This document shows, piece after piece, positions 34,851 through 43,979 of a stretch of 64,000 bases of DNA. Each line of letters begins with the position of its first letter. Position 1 is the stretch's first letter. The stretch is from Gottfriedia luciferensis (lineage in GTDB: Bacteria > Bacillota > Bacilli > Bacillales > Bacillaceae_G). The translations under genes and the position numbers were made by a program. The DNA lies in the NCBI RefSeq assembly GCF_001712755.1, contig NZ_MDKC01000023.1, positions 62,001 through 126,000 on the forward strand, in the 5' to 3' direction. The notes below the pieces were generated by a model. The model did not search any database, had not been told where the DNA came from, and saw nothing but the letters and a program-made list of their open reading frames with translations.

Positions 34851-35954
34851 TTACTTCTTCTCTCTTTTGTAAAATGGTTTTGAAACTACTACTGCTTTTA
34901 ATTTTTTATTTCGAATTTCAACTTCAAGTTCAGTACCTAAAGCAGAAAATTCAGATTTGATTAATGCAAGTCCAATATTTTTCTTTAATGTTGGAGATTG
35001 AGTACCACTTGTTACTTCACCAATTACTTCCCCGTTTACATATACAGGATAGTGAGTTCTCGGAATACCTTTGTCAATCATTTCAATTCCAACAAGTTTA
35101 CGAGGTACACCTTGCTCTTTTTGATTTTTCAGAACTTCTTTACCGAAGAAATCTTCTTCTTTATTTAATTTCACAGCAAAGCCTATACCAGCTTCTAATG
35201 GAGTAATGTCTTTAGTTAGTTCTTGACCATATAATGCTAGAGCTGCTTCGAAACGAAGTGTATCACGAGCACCTAATCCACATGGTTTTAAACCGTCTTC
35301 CTTACCTGCTTCTAAAAGTAAAGTCCAAAGCTTAGACGCATCTTCTGCAGCTAAATATAACTCGTATCCATCTTCACCTGTGTAACCTGTGCGTGAAACT
35401 AAAACGTTTAGATCACCAATTAATACATTATCTTTGAATGTAAAGTACTTAATATCAGCAACGTTCTCATTCGTTAAACGTTGTAAAATTGCAACAGATT
35501 TTGGCCCTTGAAGAGCTAATTGTGCAACTTCATTACTTTTATTAACTACTTTTACATCACCTTCTACATGTGAAATTAACCATGCGAAATCTTTTTCAAT
35601 ATTAGACGCATTTACAACTAATAAATAGTGTTCATCGTTATACTTATAAACTAGTAAGTCGTCTACCGTTCCAGCATTTTCATAGCACATTGCTGTATAT
35701 AATGCGCCTTCTTCATTTAATTTTGAAATATCATTTGTCATCATTTTTTGTAAATATTTAAGACTATCTTTACCAGTTACTTCAATTTCTCCCATATGAG
35801 AAACATCAAATAAACCAGCTGCTGTACGAACAGCTTCGTGTTCTTCTTTAATGCTCGAAAATTGCACAGGTAGCTCCCAGCCACCAAAATCAATTGTTTT
35901 ACCACCTAATACTTTGTAATCTTCAAACAATGGTGTGCGTAATAAAGTCGTCAT
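34851..35954 (-). CDS. gcvT: Glycine cleavage system aminomethyltransferase (T-protein)
   Basis: 367 aa. [20 protein letters not shown] and [15 protein letters not shown] open the folate-binding domain, YTGEDGYE and [17 protein letters not shown] follow, and the C-terminal beta-barrel ends near YKREKK. It transfers the methylene unit to tetrahydrofolate. First gene of the operon. The start ATG lies in the stem of a predicted leader hairpin; see the regulatory entry. Confidence 0.97.
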   Translation of the reverse strand: MTTLLRTPLFEDYKVLGGKTIDFGGWELPVQFSSIKEEHEAVRTAAGLFDVSHMGEIEVTGKDSLKYLQKMMTNDISKLNEEGALYTAMCYENAGTVDDLLVYKYNDEHYLLVVNASNIEKDFAWLISHVEGDVKVVNKSNEVAQLALQGPKSVAILQRLTNENVADIKYFTFKDNVLIGDLNVLVSRTGYTGEDGYELYLAAEDASKLWTLLLEAGKEDGLKPCGLGARDTLRFEAALALYGQELTKDITPLEAGIGFAVKLNKEEDFFGKEVLKNQKEQGVPRKLVGIEMIDKGIPRTHYPVYVNGEVIGEVTSGTQSPTLKKNIGLALIKSEFSALGTELEVEIRNKKLKAVVVSKPFYKREKK

Positions 35955-36016
35955 GTAGCCATTTCCCCCTTATCTACATGCTAGCATGATGGAAAACTAA
36001 ATTAATAGTTCGTCCA
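35952..36016 (-). promoter_or_regulatory. gcvT leader with start-codon hairpin
   Basis: On the minus strand CATGTAG and CTACATG form a perfect 7-bp stem. The loop holds the AGGGGG ribosome binding site, and the 3' arm contains the gcvT ATG. The 5' arm also belongs to the self-complementary CATGCTAGCATG (35977-35988), so the two folds are mutually exclusive. A third hairpin (TGGA-AACTA / TAGTT-TCCA) lies at 35990-36016. No glycine riboswitch core was recognised. Confidence 0.45.
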
Positions 36017-36312
36017 GCTAACCATTAAATAATTTACATATTTTGTATATTTTCGGAAAAACTAGTAGAAAACAAGAAAATAATATCAAACTATATTAGT
36101 TAACTGTTTTTTCTTAACAATAAGAGTTTTTTGTTTAATAAAAGAATAATAAATTTTTACTTTTTTTCTACACTATTATCCTAACATTAAACGACAAGTT
36201 TCATCAATATCCAAGTGAAATTTTTTAAAAATAAAATAACGAACGTTATACCAGTTATTTTACTATAACGTTCATGATTATCCAATATAAAAATGAAATA
36301 GGTGAGGATTAC
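36017..36312. other. gcvT / yqhH divergent intergenic region
   Basis: AT-rich, no gene. It includes the inverted repeat at 36241-36273 listed separately. Promoters for both directions must lie here, but no single pair stands out from the background. Confidence 0.5.
36241..36273. promoter_or_regulatory. 10-bp inverted repeat upstream of yqhH
   Basis: GAACGTTATA and TATAACGTTC are perfect inverted copies with 13 nt between them, ending 39 bp before the yqhH ATG. It may be a repressor operator or a leader hairpin; no T run follows it. Confidence 0.5.
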
Positions 36313-37998
36313 ATGTCAATTGAGATTAAATTCCATACAGAATGGCAGGAAGAGTTCTTAGAGAAGCTTGAAAATGATGGACCATGGTCAAATTGGGAGA
36401 ATTATAAGCTTGCCTATCATACTTCTACAAAATTAGCAATTCCATCTTTTACAGGTATGATTGCTCCTACTCATTTGCCAAACTTAACTCCATTGCCTCA
36501 TCAATTAGATGTGGCTACGACTGTAATTGAAAAAATGAATGGAAAAGCAATTTTAGCTGACGAAGTAGGATTAGGTAAGACAGTTGAGGCAGGTTTAATT
36601 TTAAAAGAATACATGATTCGTGGTTTAGTTAATAAGGTGCTTATACTAGTTCCAGCATCACTTGTATCACAGTGGACCTTTGAATTAAATACAAAATTCC
36701 ATATTCCAGCAATCGCACAACAAAAAAAGAATTATGTATGGGATAGTTGTGATGTTGTTGTATCATCAATCGATACTGCAAAAAGAGATCCTCATCGAGA
36801 AAAAATATTAAGTATCAACTATGATCTCGTCATTATCGATGAAGCTCACAAACTTAAAAATAATAAAACAAAAAACTATGAGTTTGTACAACATCTTAAA
36901 AAGAAATATTGTTTACTGCTTACTGCTACACCAGTTCAAAATAACATAGAAGAAATTTTCCATTTAGTCTCTTTATTAAAACCTGGCCATTTAGGTAATA
37001 AATCTAGTTTTGAAGAATATTTTTCTGCTAAGAACCGCTCATTAGAGCATGAAGACTTATTACGAGAACTAATTGGAAAAGTAATGGTCCGAAATCGTAG
37101 ACAAGATACAGGCATCGAGTGGACAAAGCGAAAGGTAGAAACAGTATTAATTAATTTTAATGAAGAAGAACAAAAGCTTTATGACTTAATCGATGAATGG
37201 CAGAAATCACAATATACTGGGGTAACCTCAGCATTCTCCTTTTTAACATTTAAGCGTGAAGCTTGTAGTAGTCGTGAAGCTGTTTATGTATCAATGAAAA
37301 AAATGCTTCAAAGATTTGAAAAAGAAAATATTGATATTAACGATCCTTATATCGAGAAAATTTTTCATCAAATTAATCAAATTACATCTAATTCAAAAGC
37401 GAATAAAGTAGTTGAACTAATTAAAAAAATAAATGATAAAGTAATTATTTTTACTGAATATCGCGCAACACAGTTGTATTTACAATGGTTATTAAAGCAA
37501 AACGGTATTACATCTGTACCATTTCGGGGTGGTTTCAAACGTGGTAAGAAAGATTGGATGAAAGAATTATTTAAAAATCGTGTACAGGTGCTAATAGCAA
37601 CAGAAGCTGGTGGTGAAGGTATTAACTTACAATTTTGTTCAAATATGATTAATTATGACCTTCCTTGGAATCCGATGAGGCTAGAACAAAGAATAGGACG
37701 TATACATCGACTTGGACAAACAGAGGATGTAAGTATCTATAACTTTGCAACTGTTGGCTCAATTGAAGAACACATACTAAGATTACTTTATGAAAAAATC
37801 AATTTATTTGAGCGTGTAATTGGTGAACTCGATGATATTCTGACTAGAATTCCTTATAAAGATTTTGAAGCTCATATGAATGAAATATTTATTCATTCTA
37901 AAACTGAAGGCGAAATGAAAATTAAAATGGAAAATTTAACGTCCATCATTCAATTACAGCAACATAAACAAGCAGGTGATAGTTATGCAGCAACATGA
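36313..37998 (+). CDS. yqhH: SNF2-family DNA/RNA helicase-like ATPase (YqhH)
   Basis: 561 aa from MSIEIKFHTEWQEEFLEK; AGGTGAGG precedes the ATG at 36313. SNF2 ATPase with Walker A LADEVGLGKTVEAGLIL, Walker B VIIDEAHKLKN, LLLTATPVQNN, and the helicase C-terminal RIGRIHRLGQT. No extra domain is seen. Function unknown in Bacillus. It overlaps yqhG and is divergent from gcvT, exactly as in B. subtilis. Confidence 0.93.
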   Translation: MSIEIKFHTEWQEEFLEKLENDGPWSNWENYKLAYHTSTKLAIPSFTGMIAPTHLPNLTPLPHQLDVATTVIEKMNGKAILADEVGLGKTVEAGLILKEYMIRGLVNKVLILVPASLVSQWTFELNTKFHIPAIAQQKKNYVWDSCDVVVSSIDTAKRDPHREKILSINYDLVIIDEAHKLKNNKTKNYEFVQHLKKKYCLLLTATPVQNNIEEIFHLVSLLKPGHLGNKSSFEEYFSAKNRSLEHEDLLRELIGKVMVRNRRQDTGIEWTKRKVETVLINFNEEEQKLYDLIDEWQKSQYTGVTSAFSFLTFKREACSSREAVYVSMKKMLQRFEKENIDINDPYIEKIFHQINQITSNSKANKVVELIKKINDKVIIFTEYRATQLYLQWLLKQNGITSVPFRGGFKRGKKDWMKELFKNRVQVLIATEAGGEGINLQFCSNMINYDLPWNPMRLEQRIGRIHRLGQTEDVSIYNFATVGSIEEHILRLLYEKINLFERVIGELDDILTRIPYKDFEAHMNEIFIHSKTEGEMKIKMENLTSIIQLQQHKQAGDSYAAT

Positions 37999-38791
37999 AA
38001 TCCATGATTATATCGAATATTTTTTCAGACATAATGATTGTGAAATTCTACAGAAAACACCAACATATTTAGAAATACAATTAACAATTGAGATGGATAA
38101 AAAATTAATGAATCGTCCTTTCTATTGGCATTATTTAGAAAAAACAGGCGGTATCCCAAATCCAATGAAGTTAACACTGATTACAGATAGTGATAATGCA
38201 CCTGAAGATCTTAAAGGTGAACAAATTCATTTTGGGTCGCCCCGCCTTCACCAAATTTTCTCAATCGTTAATGAACTAGGACAGTCAATTAGACTTTATG
38301 AAGACACAAAAGCACCTATGGGCCAACAAATTGCATTACACCCTTGGTTAGGTGTTAATTATCAGGTTTCATTTACTTGTGATCATAAAAAAGATTATTT
38401 ATATTCTTTTGGCATCCATTTAATTTCTGGAAGAATTATTGAAGATTTTCATCCAAAACTTGAAAAAATTCAATTCAACTCTAAAATACCTGATTTTTGC
38501 TATTCCATGTCACCTTTGATTAAACCAATAAGTGGTTTAAATCGAATGGAACAATTGCTTCGAAACATAATTGAAAAAGAAGATACGGTATGGGCTGAAG
38601 AAGCAAGGAATAGATGGCAACATGATTTAGATTTATTAAATCAATTTTATGAAGCTGATGAAGAAAAACCTGAAAATTATCATGTAGAATTCAATGCGCT
38701 TAAAGAACTTTACGAACCAATTATTCATGTTGATGCTATTAATGGTGGGCTTTTTTATCTATCACCTAACACAATGAATAAGTTAAGTTAA
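37985..38791 (+). CDS. yqhG: YqhG family protein
   Basis: 268 aa from MQQHEIHDYIEYFF; AGGTGATAG precedes the ATG, which lies inside the end of yqhH (overlap 14 bp). Soluble, no membrane segments. Blocks such as NRPFYWHYLEKTGGIPNPM and GSPRLHQIF are characteristic of the YqhG type. Function unknown; the constant pairing with the SNF2 gene suggests the two act together. Confidence 0.88.
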   Translation: MQQHEIHDYIEYFFRHNDCEILQKTPTYLEIQLTIEMDKKLMNRPFYWHYLEKTGGIPNPMKLTLITDSDNAPEDLKGEQIHFGSPRLHQIFSIVNELGQSIRLYEDTKAPMGQQIALHPWLGVNYQVSFTCDHKKDYLYSFGIHLISGRIIEDFHPKLEKIQFNSKIPDFCYSMSPLIKPISGLNRMEQLLRNIIEKEDTVWAEEARNRWQHDLDLLNQFYEADEEKPENYHVEFNALKELYEPIIHVDAINGGLFYLSPNTMNKLS

Positions 38792-38872
38792 TGGCATTTA
38801 AGTGAAGATTAGGTATTGAGGGAAATCTAAATAAGATTGTTCCTCATTCCTTTTCTTCCTGTTGCAAAAAAA

Positions 38873-38907
38873 TAAAGACTGACTTCTTTAATTGAAATCA
38901 GTCTTAT
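38873..38907 (-). terminator. Terminator after yqzE
   Basis: AAGACTGA / TCAGTCTT stem with a 15-nt loop, followed on the minus strand by TATTTTTTTG. It closes the comG-aroK-yqzE transcript. Confidence 0.75.
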
Positions 38908-38910
38908 TAA

Positions 38911-39120
38911 CTAGATACTTTTCTTTTCTTTGTCTTTTCGATTTTGAACTTTTTTCATTAATAAAGCTAAACTTAATGGTAACATTCCAAACATGTTAGT
39001 AGAAAATGGGGCCTTCAACTCTTCTTTTTCTTGTTTTATTGAATCACGTTTCTCTTTTGGTTGATCGATATAATTAATAAATTGTTCTGTCATATATTTT
39101 ACATAATCATTTGTTTTCAA
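38911..39120 (-). CDS. yqzE: YqzE family protein
   Basis: 69 aa. MKTNDYVKYMTEQFINYIDQ opens the protein, and MFGMLPLSLALLMKK near residues 43-57 forms one hydrophobic patch. Small protein at the end of the comG region, as in B. subtilis. Function unknown. Confidence 0.88.
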   Translation of the reverse strand: MKTNDYVKYMTEQFINYIDQPKEKRDSIKQEKEELKAPFSTNMFGMLPLSLALLMKKVQNRKDKEKKSI

Positions 39121-39142
39121 TAGAAATCACCTTACTTTCTTA

Positions 39143-39667
39143 TCACTTATTTCTACTATCTCCTCCTTTTGAATAATTTAAACAGTCAATGATTTCCATG
39201 GCAATTTCAATTGGTGTTAAATTATTCGTAGAAATTTCATAATCTGCTTTTTTATATTGTGATTCTCTCTTTTGAAACAGCTCCGTTAGTTCTTCAATCG
39301 TCCGATTTACAGCATTTGGTCGGTTAGAATCCAAATGAATTCTTTCGTATATTATTTCAATTGGAGTTTCAAGATAAATTATTTTGCCAGTTTCTTTCAT
39401 ATATCCAATGTTTTCATCACGAAGAATGACTCCACCACCTGTTGAAGTGATCATTTTTTTTGATGGTAAATTTTTTAATACTTGTGTTTCTATATCGCGA
39501 AAACCGCTTTCACCAAACTCATTAAACAATTCTGGTATGCTTTTGCCTGTTTGAGAAACTATTTCCTCGTCTAAATCAATAAATTTTTTGTTTACTCTTT
39601 TAGCTAATTCCTTTCCCACAGTCGTCTTACCACACCCCATAAATCCTACTAAATAAATTGATTCCAT
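39143..39667 (-). CDS. aroK: Shikimate kinase
   Basis: 174 aa from MESIYLVGFMGCGKTTVG; GGAGGATGAA precedes this ATG. Walker A GFMGCGKTTVG, DLDEEIVSQTG shikimate-binding Asp, GFRDIETQVL and STGGGVILR, and the lid Arg in NRPNAVNRT. It phosphorylates shikimate with ATP. It directly follows comGG, so it is cotranscribed with the competence operon. Confidence 0.95.
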   Translation of the reverse strand: MESIYLVGFMGCGKTTVGKELAKRVNKKFIDLDEEIVSQTGKSIPELFNEFGESGFRDIETQVLKNLPSKKMITSTGGGVILRDENIGYMKETGKIIYLETPIEIIYERIHLDSNRPNAVNRTIEELTELFQKRESQYKKADYEISTNNLTPIEIAMEIIDCLNYSKGGDSRNK

Positions 39668-39680
39668 TTCATCCTCCAAC

Positions 39681-40085
39681 TTAATCGATCCAATCCGATA
39701 CGTGATTTGTACTTTTTTTATATTTAAATTGAACTACATATTTTTTTATTTTTGAATTACTACTAGTTAAAGTTACATGATATACATCATTTGTAACTAA
39801 ATAAGTATTCAATATAATTTTTGTATTATTATAATACTTTACTGTATTTCCTTGAAGTGGTAAATTACCATGCTTTAAATCGTAAATTGCTTGTGAATGT
39901 ACACGGTCTAGTTTGTTTTGATATCTCGTATACGAATAAAAGGTATTGAACGAATGAAATATATCTATTTGTATTAGAAAAAAAATTAGTAAAATATTTA
40001 TCATAAAGATCGTGTAAGGTAAATATACTCCATTTTCACCAAGCATTTTAAATTTAATTAATAAACAATCGAATCGTTTTTTCAT
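39681..40085 (-). CDS. comGG: Competence pseudopilin ComGG
   Basis: 134 aa from MKKRFDCLLIKFKMLG; GGTGGAACTT precedes the ATG at 40085. A short cytosolic segment, then a hydrophobic helix (residues about 22-41, LPYTIFMINILLIFFLIQ) followed by an extracytoplasmic domain. No canonical prepilin cleavage site of the FTLIE kind is seen, as is usual for ComGG. It overlaps comGF. Identified mainly by position. Confidence 0.78.
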   Translation of the reverse strand: MKKRFDCLLIKFKMLGENGVYLPYTIFMINILLIFFLIQIDIFHSFNTFYSYTRYQNKLDRVHSQAIYDLKHGNLPLQGNTVKYYNNTKIILNTYLVTNDVYHVTLTSSNSKIKKYVVQFKYKKSTNHVSDWID

Positions 40086-40488
40086 AAGTTCCACCATTTA
40101 AATCGATTATCTTTACTAGGATTTGCCTTTCGCTTATTTGTTCAAACTTTATATCCCTTATTTTCTGAAGTACAATTTCATGACCTAATCCAAGCCTTTG
40201 TCGTCGAATAATCGTTGCATATTTTCGATAACTAGTCGAAACTTGATTAAACTCTTCAAAGAGTAGAAGTTCGGAATGAACTGTAAAACTTATACTTTTG
40301 TTTGCCTCTTTTTGGACTTCTTTTATAAAATTATCTAATTCTAACCTATTTACGGATTCATAGCTGTAATTTCGTTTAACAAAGCTTTTTATACTTGAAG
40401 TAGAGATAGAAATAATCATTAAAAATAAAACAAGTGAAAAAAGTGTTTCTAGTAAAGTAAAGCCTTTTTCATTCTGTAATTTCTTCAC
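40054..40488 (-). CDS. comGF: Competence pseudopilin ComGF
   Basis: 144 aa from GTG at 40488 (MKKLQNEKGFTLLETL). AAAGGAAAG upstream fits this start better than upstream codons, which lie too close to it. The prepilin-type N-terminus EKGFTLLETLFSLVL precedes a globular domain. It overlaps comGE and comGG. It contributes to the transformation pseudopilus. Confidence 0.85.
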   Translation of the reverse strand: MKKLQNEKGFTLLETLFSLVLFLMIISISTSSIKSFVKRNYSYESVNRLELDNFIKEVQKEANKSISFTVHSELLLFEEFNQVSTSYRKYATIIRRQRLGLGHEIVLQKIRDIKFEQISERQILVKIIDLNGGTYEKTIRLFIN

Positions 40489-40798
40489 ATATTTCACTTT
40501 CCTTTTTTCGATCAGTCCAAGTAACACAAATCGAATTAAAATTATTTCTAGCGTTTATTTTTATTAAAAATTCTCTACCATTCTTTGTATAGAAACCCTC
40601 TTTAAAATCTTCTCTGTTCATAAAATAAAGATGAACCATATCTGTTAATAAGTCATCTGCCATATTGCTAATCGTTATCTTATCTTTTGTTTGTAAAAAT
40701 AATGACATTGAAGGAACAATCATAATACAAAAAATAATTAGTAAGTTTAAAGAAATAACTGCCTCAATAAATGTAAATCCTTTTTCATTTCCGATCAT
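40469..40798 (-). CDS. comGE: Competence pseudopilin ComGE
   Basis: 109 aa from MIGNEKGFTFIEAVISL; AGGAAGTGG lies about 11 nt upstream of the ATG at 40798. Prepilin motif EKGFTFIEAV followed by a hydrophobic helix. It overlaps comGD and comGF. One of the minor pseudopilins. Confidence 0.85.
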   Translation of the reverse strand: MIGNEKGFTFIEAVISLNLLIIFCIMIVPSMSLFLQTKDKITISNMADDLLTDMVHLYFMNREDFKEGFYTKNGREFLIKINARNNFNSICVTWTDRKKESEICEEITE

Positions 40799-41270
40799 AT
40801 TTAAATCGACCACTTCCTAAGTAAAAAGTAACGATATATTCAGCTTTTTTATATTTAATTGAAATCGTTCCTGAGCTAGAGATATTACCGTCGGAGTTAA
40901 ATCTTAACGGAGGTTTTAAAGTAAGGTTAGTTATACTAATTGATTTGTCAAAATTTCGAACGACTACAGGGGGATTTAGTAAATTATCTTCTATTTCATA
41001 TTTATTTTGATAAAAGATGATCCTAGTAGGAATTTGTTTTATTATTGCGTTCCTTTGCGCAAGAAAAATATCATTTTGAAGCATTTGAATAAATAATGTT
41101 ACCTTTTGTTCATCTTCAATCTTCCTAACTTGATTGATCGGTAAAATCAATAACATTATCATTATTGAAAGGACTAATAACATCTCTACAAATGTAAAAC
41201 CATACGAATTATCCAACCTTTTTTTAAGGTATAGATACTGATCCAGTTGCTTTGTCATACGATAATTCAA
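40785..41270 (-). CDS. comGD: Competence pseudopilin ComGD
   Basis: Up to 161 aa. The prepilin motif SYGFTFVEMLLVLSIMIM (about residue 22 onward) marks the membrane helix. The true start is unclear: the frame is open well into comGC and no strong ribosome binding site precedes the usable codons. MTKQLDQYLYLKKRLDN is the most natural leader. A minor pseudopilin of the DNA-uptake apparatus. Confidence 0.82.
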   Translation of the reverse strand: MNYRMTKQLDQYLYLKKRLDNSYGFTFVEMLLVLSIMIMLLILPINQVRKIEDEQKVTLFIQMLQNDIFLAQRNAIIKQIPTRIIFYQNKYEIEDNLLNPPVVVRNFDKSISITNLTLKPPLRFNSDGNISSSGTISIKYKKAEYIVTFYLGSGRFKYDRK

Positions 41271-41520
41271 CTTTATTATTGCATTTATATGATGTTATAT
41301 AGCCCTGTTCTTTTAAGACTGATAAACTCTCAGGTAATTGTTCATTTTCTAATCGATATGATTCAACACTTGACTGTACCATTTTTTGAAGTGCAGAACA
41401 TCCTTTCGTTTGAATGGTCTGTTGCTGTTTTCCTAAATTTGGTATCACTAGTAATAAAAGAAGTGAAATGATAAATAAAACAATTAACATTTCAATTAAA
41501 GTAAAACCTTTTTCATTCAA
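41224..41520 (-). CDS. comGC: Competence major pseudopilin ComGC
   Basis: 98 aa. MNEKGFTLIEMLIVLFIISL is a textbook prepilin leader and helix. Two Cys (in KGCSAL and YKCNN) fit the intramolecular disulfide known for ComGC. After processing by ComC it forms the competence pilus. Its 3' end overlaps comGD. Confidence 0.94.
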   Translation of the reverse strand: MNEKGFTLIEMLIVLFIISLLLLLVIPNLGKQQQTIQTKGCSALQKMVQSSVESYRLENEQLPESLSVLKEQGYITSYKCNNKVELSYDKATGSVSIP

Positions 41521-41532
41521 AATTAACTCCTC

Positions 41533-42576
41533 CTAGATATTGTTCATCAATTGAAACATCGGAAACAGGATGGCTATATACAGTGATAGAATGCTTGATG
41601 AAATTAGGATTAATATAATCGGTTGAATGATCCTCATCGATCGGTGAAAGTAAGTTTCAATACTCTCCTTTAAATAATCAGCATAATCAGCAAGTTCTTT
41701 ACTTAGCGTACTATTGTTCATGCCATGTTCAATCACAAATATAATATCTCTATGGAATGCACGTTCATTTTTAAATCCTTCTTGCATTGAAATTCCGTTT
41801 AAAATTTGATTGTAGAAAACTACTGCTTTTTCTTTTATAAATGTCCTACTATCATTATTCTGCATTGTTTTTAGTGCATCAACTATAGGAAAACCAGCAT
41901 GTAATAATATACTTAACTGCATTGAAAATTCATAAGTATTCATTGTAATTAAATAGTTCCTAACTAACGGGATTTGAATTAATTTATTCATCCGCTCGAT
42001 TGAATTTAATTTATTAATTGCAAATAAGTATCCGTAGGCGGTCAATCCAATTAAGAAAAGAGAAGAGAACATAATTGAAGGTAATCTTTTTATAACTTGT
42101 AGATAGATGAAAATAAAAGAGTTCTGATTAGAATTGAATGTTGAAAAAAGCATTTCATATTGAGGAATGATTATATTTCTAAACAAAAACAAAATTAGCA
42201 ATAATATTGTGATTAAAAAAATAGGATATCCCATGATTTTTCTTATGTAAGCTCTATGTTGAATCTTTTTTGTAAGCATATAACTGCCTTCACCTAGCGC
42301 TAAGGACAAATCACCATGCTTTTCTGCATAATATAAGTATACGAGTACATCTTGATGAAGACCAAGTATATTAGCAAAATCGATGAATGATCCTCCTTCC
42401 ACCAATGCTATTTTAGCTTTATAAATCACTTCTTTTAGGTCATCTGGGAATTGAATCGTTAAGAATTCAATTGCTTGAATTAGAGGATAACCTTTTTGTA
42501 AAAGTTCTCCTAAAATTTTTAATAGCTTAGCCTGTTCAATATAAGTTAATTTTCTTTTATTAAAAAATTTACCCAT
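41533..42576 (-). CDS. comGB: Competence type II secretion-like membrane protein ComGB
   Basis: 347 aa GspF/PilC-type inner membrane protein with three hydrophobic segments (near residues 115-135, 160-185 and 320-345) and two helical cytosolic repeats. It is the platform protein of the pseudopilus. It overlaps the end of comGA. Confidence 0.93.
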   Translation of the reverse strand: MGKFFNKRKLTYIEQAKLLKILGELLQKGYPLIQAIEFLTIQFPDDLKEVIYKAKIALVEGGSFIDFANILGLHQDVLVYLYYAEKHGDLSLALGEGSYMLTKKIQHRAYIRKIMGYPIFLITILLLILFLFRNIIIPQYEMLFSTFNSNQNSFIFIYLQVIKRLPSIMFSSLFLIGLTAYGYLFAINKLNSIERMNKLIQIPLVRNYLITMNTYEFSMQLSILLHAGFPIVDALKTMQNNDSRTFIKEKAVVFYNQILNGISMQEGFKNERAFHRDIIFVIEHGMNNSTLSKELADYADYLKESIETYFHRSMRIIQPIILILISSSILSLYIAILFPMFQLMNNI

Positions 42577-43630
42577 AGATTATACTTCGGCCCAAATGTT
42601 TGTTATCAATAAAACCTAATGCATATCCTTTAATGAGCTGACTATTTAAAGTTGATAATTGAACTTCTTCTTGTATCCCTCTAAATTCATTAATAACCGA
42701 ATTTAGAGCATTACCATAAAGCAATTCATATACCCCTAATCTTCTGTGATTCCGATTTACAAAACAATTTGGTTCACATTCCCCTTCACAAAAACGGCAT
42801 TTTATTGGAACTAATCTTTGAGAAACAATAGCAACCATTGCCTGAAATAATTCCTCCTTTGGAATTCCAAGTTCTAACATTCGATATAATGCACCTTTTG
42901 TGTTATTAGAATGAATTGTCGTTAATACTAAATGACCCGTCAATGCTGCCCGAACGGCAATTTTCGCAGTCTCTTCATCCCTAATCTCTCCTACCATTAC
43001 GATATCTGGATCAGATCGAAGAATCGCTTTTAATCCAGTTGCATAGGTTAAGCCTGCTTTTTCATTAACTTGGACTTGAAAATATTCATCTGATTTCCTT
43101 TCTATCGGATCCTCTAACGTGATGATATTTCTTGCTATGTCTTTTTTAGCTGATTGTAATAAGGAATAAAGCGTTGTTGTTTTCCCGCAGCCTGTTGGAC
43201 CTGTAAACATCATTAACCCATGTGAATGATGTAATAAAGACAAAAGCTTACGAGTTGTAGATGGGAATAAGGAAAGACTTTCTATTGGAGCGATTTTTTG
43301 TTGGGGATGAATACGAATAACCATAGACTCATCAATAATGGTTGGTAAAGTGGCTAAGCGAAGTGATAATAAAATTTCATTAATGTTAACAACCAAAATA
43401 CCAGTCTGTGGCCGTCTAATTTCTCCTATATCCATACTTCCTAAAAACTTCAAATGCATGATGATCCTCTTGGACTTCTCTTTATTTATTCGTTGAATAA
43501 GTTTCAATTCACCATCAACACGAAAAAAAATTTGTACCTCATCCTCTTTTGGTAATAAATGAATATCCGATGCCCCAAAATGGCAAGCTTTTTTTAGAAG
43601 TTCTTCGACCATTTTTTCTACTGATACCAT
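42569..43630 (-). CDS. comGA: Competence ATPase ComGA
   Basis: 353 aa GspE/PilB-type ATPase. FTGPTGCGKTTTLYSLL is Walker A, LRSDPDIVMVGEIRDEET the Asp/Walker B box, and LTGHLVLTTIHSNNT the His box. A Cys4 zinc patch CRFCEGECEPNC is near the C-terminus. It drives pseudopilus assembly for DNA uptake. AAGGGGGACT precedes the ATG. First gene of comGA-GG. A ComK-type AAAA-N5-TTTT box is upstream at 43801. Confidence 0.96.
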   Translation of the reverse strand: MVSVEKMVEELLKKACHFGASDIHLLPKEDEVQIFFRVDGELKLIQRINKEKSKRIIMHLKFLGSMDIGEIRRPQTGILVVNINEILLSLRLATLPTIIDESMVIRIHPQQKIAPIESLSLFPSTTRKLLSLLHHSHGLMMFTGPTGCGKTTTLYSLLQSAKKDIARNIITLEDPIERKSDEYFQVQVNEKAGLTYATGLKAILRSDPDIVMVGEIRDEETAKIAVRAALTGHLVLTTIHSNNTKGALYRMLELGIPKEELFQAMVAIVSQRLVPIKCRFCEGECEPNCFVNRNHRRLGVYELLYGNALNSVINEFRGIQEEVQLSTLNSQLIKGYALGFIDNKHLGRSIIYG

Positions 43631-43800
43631 TTTTAGTCCCCCTTTCTATACGAGCAATTATATTTTTGTTTTCCTCAGCTGCCAAATCATGAAAATGATG
43701 AAATTAATCAAAAATATTAAATTTAGCTAAAATTTATATACAAACTAAAGTTAATTTACCAAAATAACGTACAAGAAAATCAATTATATAAAATAAAATA

Positions 43801-43813
43801 AAAAGTATGTTTT
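43801..43813. promoter_or_regulatory. ComK-like AT-box upstream of comGA
   Basis: AAAAGTATGTTTT fits the AAAA-N5-TTTT ComK half-site exactly. Partial second boxes lie about 12-15 nt on either side, not at the canonical 8, 18 or 31 nt. The background is so AT-rich that chance is possible. Confidence 0.35.
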
Positions 43814-43912
43814 CAAATCAATGTATAGAAAATCATTAAATAAGAAAAATAATATCAGATAGGGTTAATTTCATTATCTCTAGAATCAATTTAGAATTGT
43901 ATTAATACATTG

Positions 43913-43942
43913 TTTACAATTGTAACTTTCTTATTTTATAAT
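43913..43942 (+). promoter_or_regulatory. Sigma-A-type promoter of yqgY
   Basis: TTTACA, 18-nt spacer, TATAAT, 37 bp before the yqgY ATG. Confidence 0.6.
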
Positions 43943-43979
43943 AATGAATGGGTAGAAATTTTTTATGGGGGGATTTAGG

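Larger units (their letters stand above)
43631..43979. other. Intergenic region between comGA and yqgY
   Basis: About 350 bp, strongly AT-rich. It contains the ComK-like box and the yqgY promoter, listed separately; otherwise nothing recognised. Confidence 0.5.

Noticed and set aside
35955-36312. Glycine riboswitch before gcvT
   Set aside because: No tandem aptamer-like GC pattern; the leader is AT-rich with short dyads instead. A covariance search could still overturn this.
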